Origin: JAEULH01 sp963805915
GTDB lineage: Bacteria; Pseudomonadota; Alphaproteobacteria; Rhodospirillales; Defluviicoccaceae
Assembly: GCA_963805915.1 (NCBI GenBank)
Contig: CAWDWD010000016.1
Coordinates: 1-64,000 of the forward strand
DNA length: 64,000 nt
Direction: 5' to 3'
A program made the position numbers and the translations under genes. Below, piece after piece: positions 18,827-26,736 of this stretch. Each line of letters begins with the position of its first letter. The first letter of the stretch is position 1. The notes beneath the pieces were generated by a model. The model worked only from the letters and a program-made list of their open reading frames with translations, made no database searches and had not been told where the DNA came from.

Positions 18827-20236
18827 ATGGATGTGACTTTCCTGCCTGCAAGCGCCGCGCCTTGCCCATGTAATCGCCCTGACGCGAGCAAGTGGGCTAC
18901 GCGGCGGCTTATCAATGATGTTTTGGCCGCATCATTTTTTATTTTGTACGGATTCACATTTAATGGAGGGCGCGCCGCCGCCTCTGGCTTTTACTTATCT
19001 CAACAGAGCGCGCGCAACGCCGGCCGCGCCTTCGCGGGCCAGGTCGCGGGCGCCGACGACGCCGCAACGGTCGTCTCCAATCCGGCGGGAATGACGAACC
19101 TAGCCGCGGCCCAGGCGATGGCCGGGGCTGCAGTTATCTTCCCGGATACGAAGTTTCGCAACAAGGGATCGACCTCCGCGACACCGGGGACTCTCGGCGC
19201 GAGTACCGCGTATGGCGGAGACAGCGGCGGCAATCCTTTCGATCCCGCGATCGTGCCCAACCTTTACGCCGCCGTCCCGCTACTCAACTCGTCGCTCTGG
19301 TTCGGCGTGGGGTTGACGTCTCCCTTCGGACTCAGCCTGGACTATGGCCGCGGCTGGTTCGGCCGCTACGACTCGGTGGAGTCGAGCCTGACGACCGTCG
19401 ACCTCTCGCCCGCTCTCGCCTATCGGATCACCGAGCGCATTTCGCTCGGGGCCGGCCTCAACGTACAAACGGTGGACGTCAAGTTGACCAATGCCGTTCC
19501 CAATACTCTGGCGCCGGGCGGCCCGTCGGTATCGACCGACGGGCGCAACAGCCTACGAGGCGACGACGTCAGCGTTGGTTTCAATATCGGCGTGCTGATC
19601 AGTCCATGGCCAGCGACCCGCATTGGCGCCCACTACCGCTCGGCCATCGACCATAATCTCAAAGGCGATGCCCGAGTGTCCGGCCTCGGCGGCGCCCTCG
19701 CCGGGGCGAACGCCAGCTACAATGCCAAGGCCAAGTTGCGCCTTCCCGACATCGTGTCGATCGGATTGGCGCAGGACATCGGCCACGGCGCCACCTTGCT
19801 CGCCGATGTCCAATGGTTCAACTGGAGCCGATTCAATGAGGTGCGCGTCAAGTTGGCGAACGGTCCCGGGGACGCGGTGCTGCCGCAGGACTACAAGGAT
19901 TCCTATGCCGTTTCATTGGGTGGGGAATACAACTGCGGCTCGGATTTGACCCTCCGCGGCGGGTTCCGATTTGAGACGACCCCGACCAGCGATCGTTACC
20001 GTTCCACCGGCGTTCCCGAAGGCAACAATTACTCCGTCGGCGCGGGCGTCAGTTATCGGCCTCTGCGCCATCTCGACATCGATATATCGCTTTTCCATAC
20101 TCGCTGGGAGCGGGCGAACGTTGCGCTGACGCGGGACTTTTTCGTTGGCACGCCGGCCGCTGGGAGAGTCGACGTAAAAGGCCGCGCCGAGACGTCGTCG
20201 ACAACGGCCGCTCTTGGCGTGCGCTACCGCTTCTGA
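18827..20236 (+). CDS. fadL: FadL-family outer-membrane transport protein
   Basis: The mature part begins ASGFYLSQQSARNAGRAFAG and has the NPAGMT motif, as in the N-terminal hatch of FadL/TodX long-chain fatty-acid and hydrocarbon channels. It is followed by repeated beta-strand patterns and a terminal aromatic (GVRYRF). Signal-peptide features (LINDVLAASFFILYGF) lie about 40 residues after the ATG at 18827, so the true start may be a later non-ATG codon. Position between luxR and luxI is unusual; FadL homologues are known in Sinorhizobium to let long-chain AHLs enter the cell, which suggests the same role here. Confidence 0.85.
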   Translation: MDVTFLPASAAPCPCNRPDASKWATRRLINDVLAASFFILYGFTFNGGRAAASGFYLSQQSARNAGRAFAGQVAGADDAATVVSNPAGMTNLAAAQAMAGAAVIFPDTKFRNKGSTSATPGTLGASTAYGGDSGGNPFDPAIVPNLYAAVPLLNSSLWFGVGLTSPFGLSLDYGRGWFGRYDSVESSLTTVDLSPALAYRITERISLGAGLNVQTVDVKLTNAVPNTLAPGGPSVSTDGRNSLRGDDVSVGFNIGVLISPWPATRIGAHYRSAIDHNLKGDARVSGLGGALAGANASYNAKAKLRLPDIVSIGLAQDIGHGATLLADVQWFNWSRFNEVRVKLANGPGDAVLPQDYKDSYAVSLGGEYNCGSDLTLRGGFRFETTPTSDRYRSTGVPEGNNYSVGAGVSYRPLRHLDIDISLFHTRWERANVALTRDFFVGTPAAGRVDVKGRAETSSTTAALGVRYRF

Positions 20237-20363
20237 CGCCGGTCGCTGCCGTTGCTGCCAAGTCAACCTACCGGATTCGGGAGGTAGTCGGCCTCATTCA
20301 TCGTTCACTAAGATTGCTTTGTTCGAATTTGCCGAGCGAAGTCAAATTTCGGGGTGAACGGCG

Positions 20364-20783
20364 ATGTCAGGCGTGGAACGTACGACGCGGATATCGGGTC
20401 AGCCGGATCCGCAGCAACTGGCGCAAGGGGTTGGTCATGCAAATTGCGTAGCCCTTGATCATCCGGGTCAAGAGCAAGCCGCGGATGAGTTCGGCATGCT
20501 GTCCGGCGAGGCTTTGCCTGAACTGGTTCATAGCGCGGCGTGGGCGAGACGCTTTGTCCAAATGCATAAGCACGCCGCGCGTCAATGCCTGCACGCCGCC
20601 AGGCTGGCGGGGCGAAACGGCAACAATTCGCTATGGTCGCAACTGCTGGGGGAGGCCAGGAACGAGCATGAACAGGCGCGGATATGTATGCGCTTCGCCA
20701 GCAATTGCGAGACGCGGGCTGACGCCATGGCGATTGCCGCGGGCGTCCATCGCGCGAAGAAGCGCGGCGGGCACGTCTTGTAA
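20364..20783 (+). CDS. Hypothetical protein convergent with luxI
   Basis: A 139-residue, charged, mostly helical product without recognised domains; the second half (ARRFVQMHKHAARQCLHAA, LLGEARNEHEQARICMRFA) looks like a helical bundle rather than shadow sequence. The frame overlaps the annotated end of luxI as sequenced, but if luxI carries a one-base insertion its stop falls at 20797, leaving 13 bp between the two genes. Start ATG 20364 has only a weak ribosome site. No function can be given. Confidence 0.4.
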   Translation: MSGVERTTRISGQPDPQQLAQGVGHANCVALDHPGQEQAADEFGMLSGEALPELVHSAAWARRFVQMHKHAARQCLHAARLAGRNGNNSLWSQLLGEARNEHEQARICMRFASNCETRADAMAIAAGVHRAKKRGGHVL

Positions 20784-20796
20784 GCGGCACTATCAC

Positions 20797-21427
20797 CTAA
20801 CGCAGCCGCCACGGCAATCGCCTTGCCGGTGTCGCGCAGAACGCGTGCCGGCAGCGTGTATGTCGCGCGCAGCGTAGCCATGGCCGTGTCCGTTACCGGA
20901 ATCCTTGCCGCGGCAACGAGAGACGTGCCGATCGCCTGCGCCTTGCCCAGGAGTGCGGTGTCGCAACCGGCGGCATGGATGCTACGGATCAGCTTGGGGT
21001 GGGTGACAAGATAAAATTCCTTGATCCCGTTTTCTTTCCCGAATTCACCGCAACCACAAACCAGCGCCCCGAAAACGCGCCTGCGGATGGCCGGAGCAAG
21101 ACTCCGATCGACCCCCAGGCGCGTTACCTCCCAAATATCAGGTCTAGAGGGGAGTTCGTCGCCATCCACTAAGTGAGGCCACAACTCCTTGATCATATAT
21201 GGGAACGTGGTCGGGATCAGGCGTGCAATCGCCCTGACCTGATCAAGGTCGTCCCGCCACATCAAGTATACAGCCGCTGGCGTGTCAAACGTGTCCCACT
21301 CCATGCCCCGGTAGGTCGGAACACGGTAACCCTGCCGCTCGACAAAAATCTTATGACGAAGACGATGAAGCGCCGGCAGAGCATCGCCAAACAAATGAGC
21401 TGTCTCAACCGTCACGGCATCGATCAT
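20797..21427 (-). CDS. LuxI-family acyl-homoserine-lactone synthase, probable one-base frameshift near the end
   Basis: Conserved LuxI positions are all visible: LHRLRHKIFVERQGY (Arg, Phe), MEWDTFD (Glu, Asp, Asp), RAIARLIPTTFPYMI (Arg) and PDIWEVTRLGVD (Glu, Arg), followed by the GNAT-like part and VAAARIPVTDTA. As sequenced the frame runs to 20582 (281 residues), much longer than usual. Removing one G in GGCGGCTGCG near 20808 gives a TAG at 20797-20799 and a normal length of about 209 residues. The enzyme joins an acyl chain to S-adenosylmethionine to make the quorum signal. Chain length cannot be read from the sequence. Confidence 0.85.
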
Positions 21428-21565
21428 TAATAGTCTCGTCTTCTATTTATTTGATAATCAGTGTCGATAATACGCCGGGAAGCGTCATTGCTTATCGCTG
21501 GTTGCGATGCGCCTCCCGCGAGTAAAGACATGTACCGGATGCACCCCTCAGCGTCAAGATAATTT

Positions 21566-21579
21566 TCCTATTAAAGGAA
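21566..21579. promoter_or_regulatory. Candidate LuxR-type operator, site B
   Basis: TCCTATTAAAGGAA, with TTCCT/AGGAA arms, stands 139 bp upstream of the luxI start. It matches site A (18594-18607) in 12 of 14 positions and both are followed by AT-rich sequence. It may mediate autoinduction of luxI. Confidence 0.4.
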
Positions 21580-21664
21580 TAAGTACATCTCTCGCGCCCC
21601 ACCCTTTGCCACAAACGACGGCCGCGCGGGCGCTCAGCGCGATCTGGGCGGTCACCAGTGGTCT

Positions 21665-21715
21665 GTTGGTGGTTCGATTCAGCTGACGGATGGGCACCAT
21701 CCGGCAGCACCGAAC
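21665..21715. repeat. ~50-bp dispersed repeat, copy 1
   Basis: TGGTGGTTCGATTCAGC is followed by a CGGATGG-GCA-CCATCCG hairpin. The same 16-base core and a similar hairpin occur at 51428-51478. Both copies lie in intergenic DNA. No transposase is attached. Confidence 0.5.
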
Positions 21716-22232
21716 CGCTAGGGACTCGGGTAAACGGGATCAGGCGGTGCCGCGGATGAGTTTTTCGAGGTAGGGTAGTTCCCAGCCGGCGAGCTTGCGT
21801 CGGTTCCAACGCAGCCCGCGGGTCAGCAAAGCCCCGCCACTTCAGGCCAAAGATCCGGCCACCACATAACCCGCACCGTACACGAAGTTTTCGTAGTTTA
21901 TAAGCTATATGGCGTGCAGATATGCAGGTATTGCTTCAACTTACATATACATCCAAATATATGGATTATAGATACTAGGCGCGCCGCCAAACCGGCCGTA
22001 ATTCGTCGGATATTCTGACGCTGATTGACTTCGCCGTTCTAGGCATGATATTAATGGCTTTAATGGTGGTCGCGTTCGGCGGGAATTAACATCCACTGCT
22101 TGCCGTTTGCTAGCGGCGGGCCAAGCGCCTGCGGAGCTTTTCACTACGTCTGTTGTTGCGCTTATAGTGGTTCTCCTGTGCCGAACTAGGCCGGCTCTGT
22201 CTCTGGCCCATGCGGACAAATAAAGACCACGG

Positions 22233-22403
22233 ATGTACACAAGGCTCTTCAATAAGATCATGGCGCTGGTCGATTTGGCGCATAGTGGACGGCTTGAAAA
22301 GGCCATCGCCCGCCAAAATGTCGCGAAGCTTTACGATATTCCGATCTGCTTCGTCGGGTCACAGCGAAAGTGCCGACGGAGCCGGGATCGGATCTCATTG
22401 TGA
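22233..22403 (+). CDS. Possible 56-residue protein
   Basis: The frame starts ATG TAC ACA and codes MYTRLFNKIMALVDLAHSG, then EKAIARQNVAKLYDIPICF, with a plausible residue mix but no recognised family and no clear ribosome site. It lies 212 bp upstream of the BCCT gene. It may be a small gene or chance. Confidence 0.25.
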   Translation: MYTRLFNKIMALVDLAHSGRLEKAIARQNVAKLYDIPICFVGSQRKCRRSRDRISL

Positions 22404-22614
22404 TGTCATCGCATCTACCGGGTCTTTCCGAGCACATTTTCAGCTCGGATGCGGGCGTCCGTTGCCGCGCACGCGGGCGTTTCGGTTTTCGTAATCGCTA
22501 GCCGCGAGAGTTTCGCAGCTGCCGCAGATCACGGGCGACGTCTTGGGATGACAAACGGAAGCGGCGACGGTGCGCGGAGTTGCTTCCCAGCGAGCGGGTA
22601 ACAAAAGGATAAAA

Positions 22615-24243
22615 ATGAGTATACAGAAAGAGTTAGCCACAGACCCACCGGTCAACGGGATCGAGACCGGATATACGATTGGCCAAGACAATATTCAGCC
22701 GAAGGTCGGTCCGTTCAGTCTCGATATCCACAATCCGGTCTTCGTGATCTCCTCTCTGACCATTCTCTCCGTCGTCTTCTTTACGCTGGCTCTGCCTGAA
22801 CAGGCCGCGTCCTTCTTTGGCTGGCTCCGTCCGTCGCTGACATCGACCTTCGATTGGTTCCTCCTGCTCGCGGGCAACATTTTCGTCCTGGTATCGCTGG
22901 CGCTGATTGTCTCGCCCCTCGGTAAGATCCGCGTCGGCGGCAGGGACGCGAAGCCCGACTACTCCTACTCTGGTTGGCTGGCGATGCTGTTCGCGGCCGG
23001 CATGGGCATCGGCTTGATGTTTTTCGGTGTATCCGAGCCGATTTCGCACTTCTCCGCCGCCTTTGCCGATGGCGCCGGCGGCGCCGAGAGCTGGGCTCCG
23101 CTCGCGGGTGCTCCGGGCGATGCGCTAGAGGCGCGCCGGTTGGCCATGGCCGGCACGATTTTCCACTGGGGCCTCCACCCCTGGGCCATCTACGCCATCG
23201 TCGGGCTTTCGCTGGCGATCTTCACCTACAACAAGGGGCTGCCGCTGAGCGTGCGCTCGATGTTCTATCCGATCTTCGGCGAGCGGGTCTGGGGCTGGAC
23301 GGGGCACATCATTGACACTCTCGCGGTGTTGGCGACCCTATTTGGGTTGGCGACATCGCTGGGGATCGGCGCGGAACAGGCGACAGCCGGGCTCAACTAC
23401 CTGTTCGGGGTGCCGGTTAACGACGTTACCAAGGTTCTACTGATCACCGGCATCACCGCCATCGCATTGGCATCGGTCGTCGCCGGGCTCGACGCCGGGG
23501 TCAAAAGGCTGTCAGAGATCAACATGGCCCTCGCGGCCTTGCTGTTGCTCTTTATCGTGATCGTCGGGCCGACGATCACGATTGTGACCGGCTACCTTTC
23601 TAATCTCGCCGCCTACGTGGAATATCTGCCGGCCCTGGCCAGTCCGTTCGGTCGCGACGATGCCAACTTCAGCCAAGGTTGGACCGCGTTCTATTGGGCC
23701 TGGTGGATCTCCTGGTCGCCGTTTGTCGGCATGTTCATCGCCCGCATCAGCCGCGGCCGTACTGTTCGCGAGTTTCTCATCTGCGTCCTGTTGATCCCGT
23801 CAGCCGTTTCGGTGTTGTGGATGACGGTATTCGGCGGCACCGCCGTCAGCATGGTCACCGAGGGCTATCAGGCGATCGTCGACGCTCCGCTCGAACTGAA
23901 GCTGTTCAGCATGCTTCACCATCTGCCGCTCGCGAGCATCACCTCGTTCATCGGGATCGTCCTGGTGGTGGTATTCTTCGTGACCTCGTCGGATTCCGGT
24001 TCGTTGGTCATCGACACCATCACCGCCGGCGGCAAGCTCGACGCGCCCGTGTCGCAACGTGTCTTTTGGGCCTCCGTCGAAGGTCTGGTGGCCATCGCGT
24101 TACTGCTCGGCGGCGGCCTCGCCGCGCTGCAGGCCGCCGCGGTATCGACGGGTCTCTTGTTCGCCGTCGTTCTGCTGCTCGGCTGCTACGCGCTGATCAA
24201 GGGCCTGCTGTCGGAGCCGCGGCCGGGCGCGGCGGTTGCGTAG
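22615..24243 (+). CDS. BCCT-family betaine/choline-type transporter
   Basis: A 542-residue membrane protein with twelve hydrophobic segments and the BCCT signatures: GWLAMLFAAGMGIGLMFFGVSEP, FHWGLHPWAIYAIVGL and the helix with FYWAWWISWSPFVGMFIARISRGRT. The family imports glycine betaine, choline, carnitine or ectoine with Na+ or H+, often for osmoprotection. The ATG at 22615 (MSIQKEL) has AAAGGA six bases upstream; the longer frame from 22570 lacks this. It stands alone with a hairpin terminator behind. The C-terminal tail is short, unlike the long regulatory tail of BetP. Substrate not resolved. Confidence 0.9.
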   Translation: MSIQKELATDPPVNGIETGYTIGQDNIQPKVGPFSLDIHNPVFVISSLTILSVVFFTLALPEQAASFFGWLRPSLTSTFDWFLLLAGNIFVLVSLALIVSPLGKIRVGGRDAKPDYSYSGWLAMLFAAGMGIGLMFFGVSEPISHFSAAFADGAGGAESWAPLAGAPGDALEARRLAMAGTIFHWGLHPWAIYAIVGLSLAIFTYNKGLPLSVRSMFYPIFGERVWGWTGHIIDTLAVLATLFGLATSLGIGAEQATAGLNYLFGVPVNDVTKVLLITGITAIALASVVAGLDAGVKRLSEINMALAALLLLFIVIVGPTITIVTGYLSNLAAYVEYLPALASPFGRDDANFSQGWTAFYWAWWISWSPFVGMFIARISRGRTVREFLICVLLIPSAVSVLWMTVFGGTAVSMVTEGYQAIVDAPLELKLFSMLHHLPLASITSFIGIVLVVVFFVTSSDSGSLVIDTITAGGKLDAPVSQRVFWASVEGLVAIALLLGGGLAALQAAAVSTGLLFAVVLLLGCYALIKGLLSEPRPGAAVA

Positions 24244-24262
24244 GCCAAGTGCGTCAACGTCC

Positions 24263-24284
24263 CGATGGACCCGGTGGTCCATCG
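24263..24284 (+). terminator. Hairpin after the BCCT gene
   Basis: CGATGGACC-CGGT-GGTCCATCG is a perfect 9-bp stem with a 4-base loop, 20 bp after the stop codon. There is no T-run, so intrinsic termination is not certain; the hairpin may also protect the mRNA end. Confidence 0.5.
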
Positions 24285-24476
24285 GTCGACCGCGGGTCCA
24301 TTACGGCGAATGACCGACGCCTCGCGAGCGGCGGGCCGGTATCCGACGGATAAAATTCGATTCCATCGTAAAATACTCCCTCATTCATTGTGGTCTTTCA
24401 TCGGGGGCGAATGATAGAATGAAGCATTGTGAACATCGCGCATAAGGAAAACGGCGTCTCGAAAAGGAAGCCAGCC

Positions 24477-24977
24477 ATGGCGGCTTGCCAGTGGACCGAG
24501 GCGATGAGCGTCGGGGTTCCGGCCTTGGACTCCGATCATCGCTGTCTGGTGCGGATCATCAACCTCCTCGCCGTAGGCGACCACGGCGCTCAATCGCGCA
24601 TGACCGTTGAAACCGTGCTTGAGACCGTATCGATGTACGCACGCTATCACTTCGCCCGCGAGGAACGTCTGCTCGATGCGTGCGGCTTTCCGGCGGCTCG
24701 CGTCCATCGCGCCGAACACGCGAAGTTTACCCGGTTTGCCAACGACCTCCGCGGCCGCTTCGCCGGTCGCGCCGGAGCCACGGTCGCGGGCGAGCTCCTC
24801 GACTACCTAAGCGAATGGCTGTACCACCATATCCTGATCCAGGACATGGCCTACAAGCCATACGTCCGCGCCATGAGCGAGCCGCGCCGGGTTATCGAGC
24901 ACCTCCCGCGCCGGCAGTGTCCCAATATCAGCGCCGGCGGCAGGGCCGCCTTGAAGAGGCATGAAGCTTCGTCTTGA
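24477..24977 (+). CDS. Bacteriohemerythrin
   Basis: The 166-residue protein has the hemerythrin metal-site pattern: VPALDSDHRCLVRIINLL (His), RYHFAREERLL (His, Glu), HRAEHAKF (two His) and YHHILIQDMAYKPY (His, Asp). These four-helix di-iron proteins bind O2 and may sense or deliver it. The ATG at 24477 has AGGAAG six bases upstream and is preferred to the GTG at 24429. The C-terminal 30 residues are not conserved in the family. No signal sequence, so cytosolic. Confidence 0.85.
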   Translation: MAACQWTEAMSVGVPALDSDHRCLVRIINLLAVGDHGAQSRMTVETVLETVSMYARYHFAREERLLDACGFPAARVHRAEHAKFTRFANDLRGRFAGRAGATVAGELLDYLSEWLYHHILIQDMAYKPYVRAMSEPRRVIEHLPRRQCPNISAGGRAALKRHEASS

Positions 24978-25049
24978 GCCATGGCCTGGTCCGCCGGCGT
25001 GTTCGACGGGCGGCTGCCATCTCGGCGCTCTTGCGCGATCCTGCCGGTC

Positions 25050-25739
25050 ATGGCATATCCGACCCATCGCTTCCCTCATCGTCAGATTACTGAAACAGGC
25101 CTGAAGAACCTTCGCCGCATGCTTGCCAAACCCGAACGCGGCCTGATCCTCGGGCTATGGCTGCGCTCGCCGATGGAGATCGGCGCCGTCGCCGCGAGCG
25201 GGGGTCCGCTGGCCCGGGCGATGGCCCGGCGGATCAACCTCGCGAGGCCGGGGCTGATCGTCGAGCTTGGCGGCGGCACCGGATCGATCACCGAAGCACT
25301 GCTCGCGCGCGGCGTGCCGGCCGAACGGCTGGTCATCGTTGAGCGCCATCCAAAGCTGCACCGTCTGCTCGAGCGGCGCTTTCCTCATGCGACCGTCATT
25401 TGCGGCGACGCGGCCGATCTGCGCGGCCTGCTGGCGGGGCGCGGCCTGCACGGCGGAGTCAATGCGATCGTCTCCGGGCTGCCGTTGCTGGCCATGAGCG
25501 AACAGCAACAGCGGGCAATCGTCGCGGAAGCCGCGGCCGCCATGGGCCCTCACGGGCGTCTTGTTCAGTTCTCGTATGGACCCTTGTGCCCGGTTCCCGA
25601 CAGGTTGCGCGCGGAACTTGGCGTGCGCGGGCGCGTCGTTGCGACCGTCTTGATAAATCTGCCGCCCGCTCGTGTCTGGGTCTTTTTCGCGCCCAGGTCG
25701 TCACGCACGCCCATCATCGCACCGTCCACGGCGCACTGA
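25050..25739 (+). CDS. Phospholipid N-methyltransferase-like SAM methyltransferase
   Basis: A class I methyltransferase of about 230 residues: a leading GLWLRSPMEIGAVAASGGPLARAM segment typical for PmtA-type enzymes, motif I IVELGGGTGSITEALL, VIVERHPKLHRLL and ICGDAADL. PmtA-type proteins methylate phosphatidylethanolamine towards phosphatidylcholine at the membrane; rRNA dimethylases share the fold but lack this N-terminal segment. The ATG at 25050 suits the domain; ATG 24981, 4 bp after the hemerythrin stop, is an alternative that would couple the two genes. Confidence 0.75.
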   Translation: MAYPTHRFPHRQITETGLKNLRRMLAKPERGLILGLWLRSPMEIGAVAASGGPLARAMARRINLARPGLIVELGGGTGSITEALLARGVPAERLVIVERHPKLHRLLERRFPHATVICGDAADLRGLLAGRGLHGGVNAIVSGLPLLAMSEQQQRAIVAEAAAAMGPHGRLVQFSYGPLCPVPDRLRAELGVRGRVVATVLINLPPARVWVFFAPRSSRTPIIAPSTAH

Positions 25740-25872
25740 AGCGCGTCTTCACCGTGGCGGTCTGGCGGCCGGTTGAAGCCTTGCGGCCGCGGGGTAGACA
25801 AGAGGGTTGTGCGTCGCCGGTCCGGCGGCATAATCGCGCGGTACAATCCCCCGATAGCGTAAGGAAGAAGGC

Positions 25873-26622
25873 ATGTTGAAAAGGCTTTTTGCTGAATTCA
25901 TAGGGACATTCTGGTTGGTGCTCGGCGGCTGCGGCAGCGCCGTTCTTGCCGCGAAGTTTCCCGAGGTCGGGATCGGCCTCGTCGGCGTTTCGCTGGCATT
26001 TGGCCTGTCCGTCGTCACCATGGCTTATGCGGTCGGCCACATCTCCGGTGGCCATTTCAACCCGGCCGTCAGCTTCGGGCTCTGGGCGGGCGGACGGCTG
26101 CCGACCGCCGATCTCGTGCCCTATGTCGCGACGCAGGTTGTCGGTGCTATCGCGGCGGCGGCGGTCCTGTTCCTTATCGCGAGCGGGGCGCCCGGCTTCG
26201 ACATTAGCGCCGGCTTCGCCGCCAACGGCTTCGGCGAGCATTCGCCGGGCGGCTATTCCATGAGTTCGGCGATCGTGACCGAGCTGGTGATGACCTTCGG
26301 GTTCCTCATCGTCATTCTCGGCGTGACCGACAAGCGCGCCCCAGCCGGCTTCGGACCACTGGCGATCGGGCTCGCCCTTGCTCTTATCCATCTCATCAGC
26401 ATTCCGGTGACCAACACCTCGGTCAACCCGGCGCGGAGCACGTCGCAGGCGCTGTTCGTCGGCGGCTGGGCGATCCAGCAGCTCTGGTTGTTCTGGTTTG
26501 TGCCAATTGCGGGCGGCATCGCGGCTGGCCTTGTCTACCGCGTGGGCCTGCTCGGCGGCGAGACCGAACCGGCAACGCGTGAAGCTCGCAACCCTCGCGT
26601 GACTTCCGCCGCCGCGGAATAG
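25873..26622 (+). CDS. aqpZ: Aquaporin Z
   Basis: A 249-residue channel of six membrane helices with both NPA half-helices (GHFNPAVSFG and SVNPARSTSQALF) and the E-F-I-G-T-F start of the MIP family. The His/Arg/Thr-type selectivity surroundings fit a water channel rather than a glycerol facilitator. AGGAAG ends four bases before the ATG. It follows the lipid methyltransferase by 133 bp and belongs to an osmotic/envelope neighbourhood with the BCCT transporter. Confidence 0.92.
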   Translation: MLKRLFAEFIGTFWLVLGGCGSAVLAAKFPEVGIGLVGVSLAFGLSVVTMAYAVGHISGGHFNPAVSFGLWAGGRLPTADLVPYVATQVVGAIAAAAVLFLIASGAPGFDISAGFAANGFGEHSPGGYSMSSAIVTELVMTFGFLIVILGVTDKRAPAGFGPLAIGLALALIHLISIPVTNTSVNPARSTSQALFVGGWAIQQLWLFWFVPIAGGIAAGLVYRVGLLGGETEPATREARNPRVTSAAAE

Positions 26623-26736
26623 CGGCGCTCTCACCTTCAATGGCGCGGGCTGCCGCGGTAGCGGAGTCCGCGCCACGTTTCGTTCATGTGTCAACGCACG
26701 CCGGCCGCCGGAGGCGGGAGCGCGGCAGAACCGGGC

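Larger units (their letters stand above)
21428..22614. other. 1.19-kb intergenic region with remnants
   Basis: Upstream of luxI it holds candidate operator B (21566-21579). At 21665-21715 is a ~50-bp repeat shared with 51428-51478. On the minus strand 21742-21840 reads as the end of a gene (LLTRGLRWNRRKLAGWELPY... before TGA), unrecognised and without an upstream part. A 56-codon frame lies at 22233-22403. A CCGAGC/GCTCGG hairpin is at about 22429-22449. No full gene was found, and base composition is mixed, as in an old insertion site. Confidence 0.5.
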
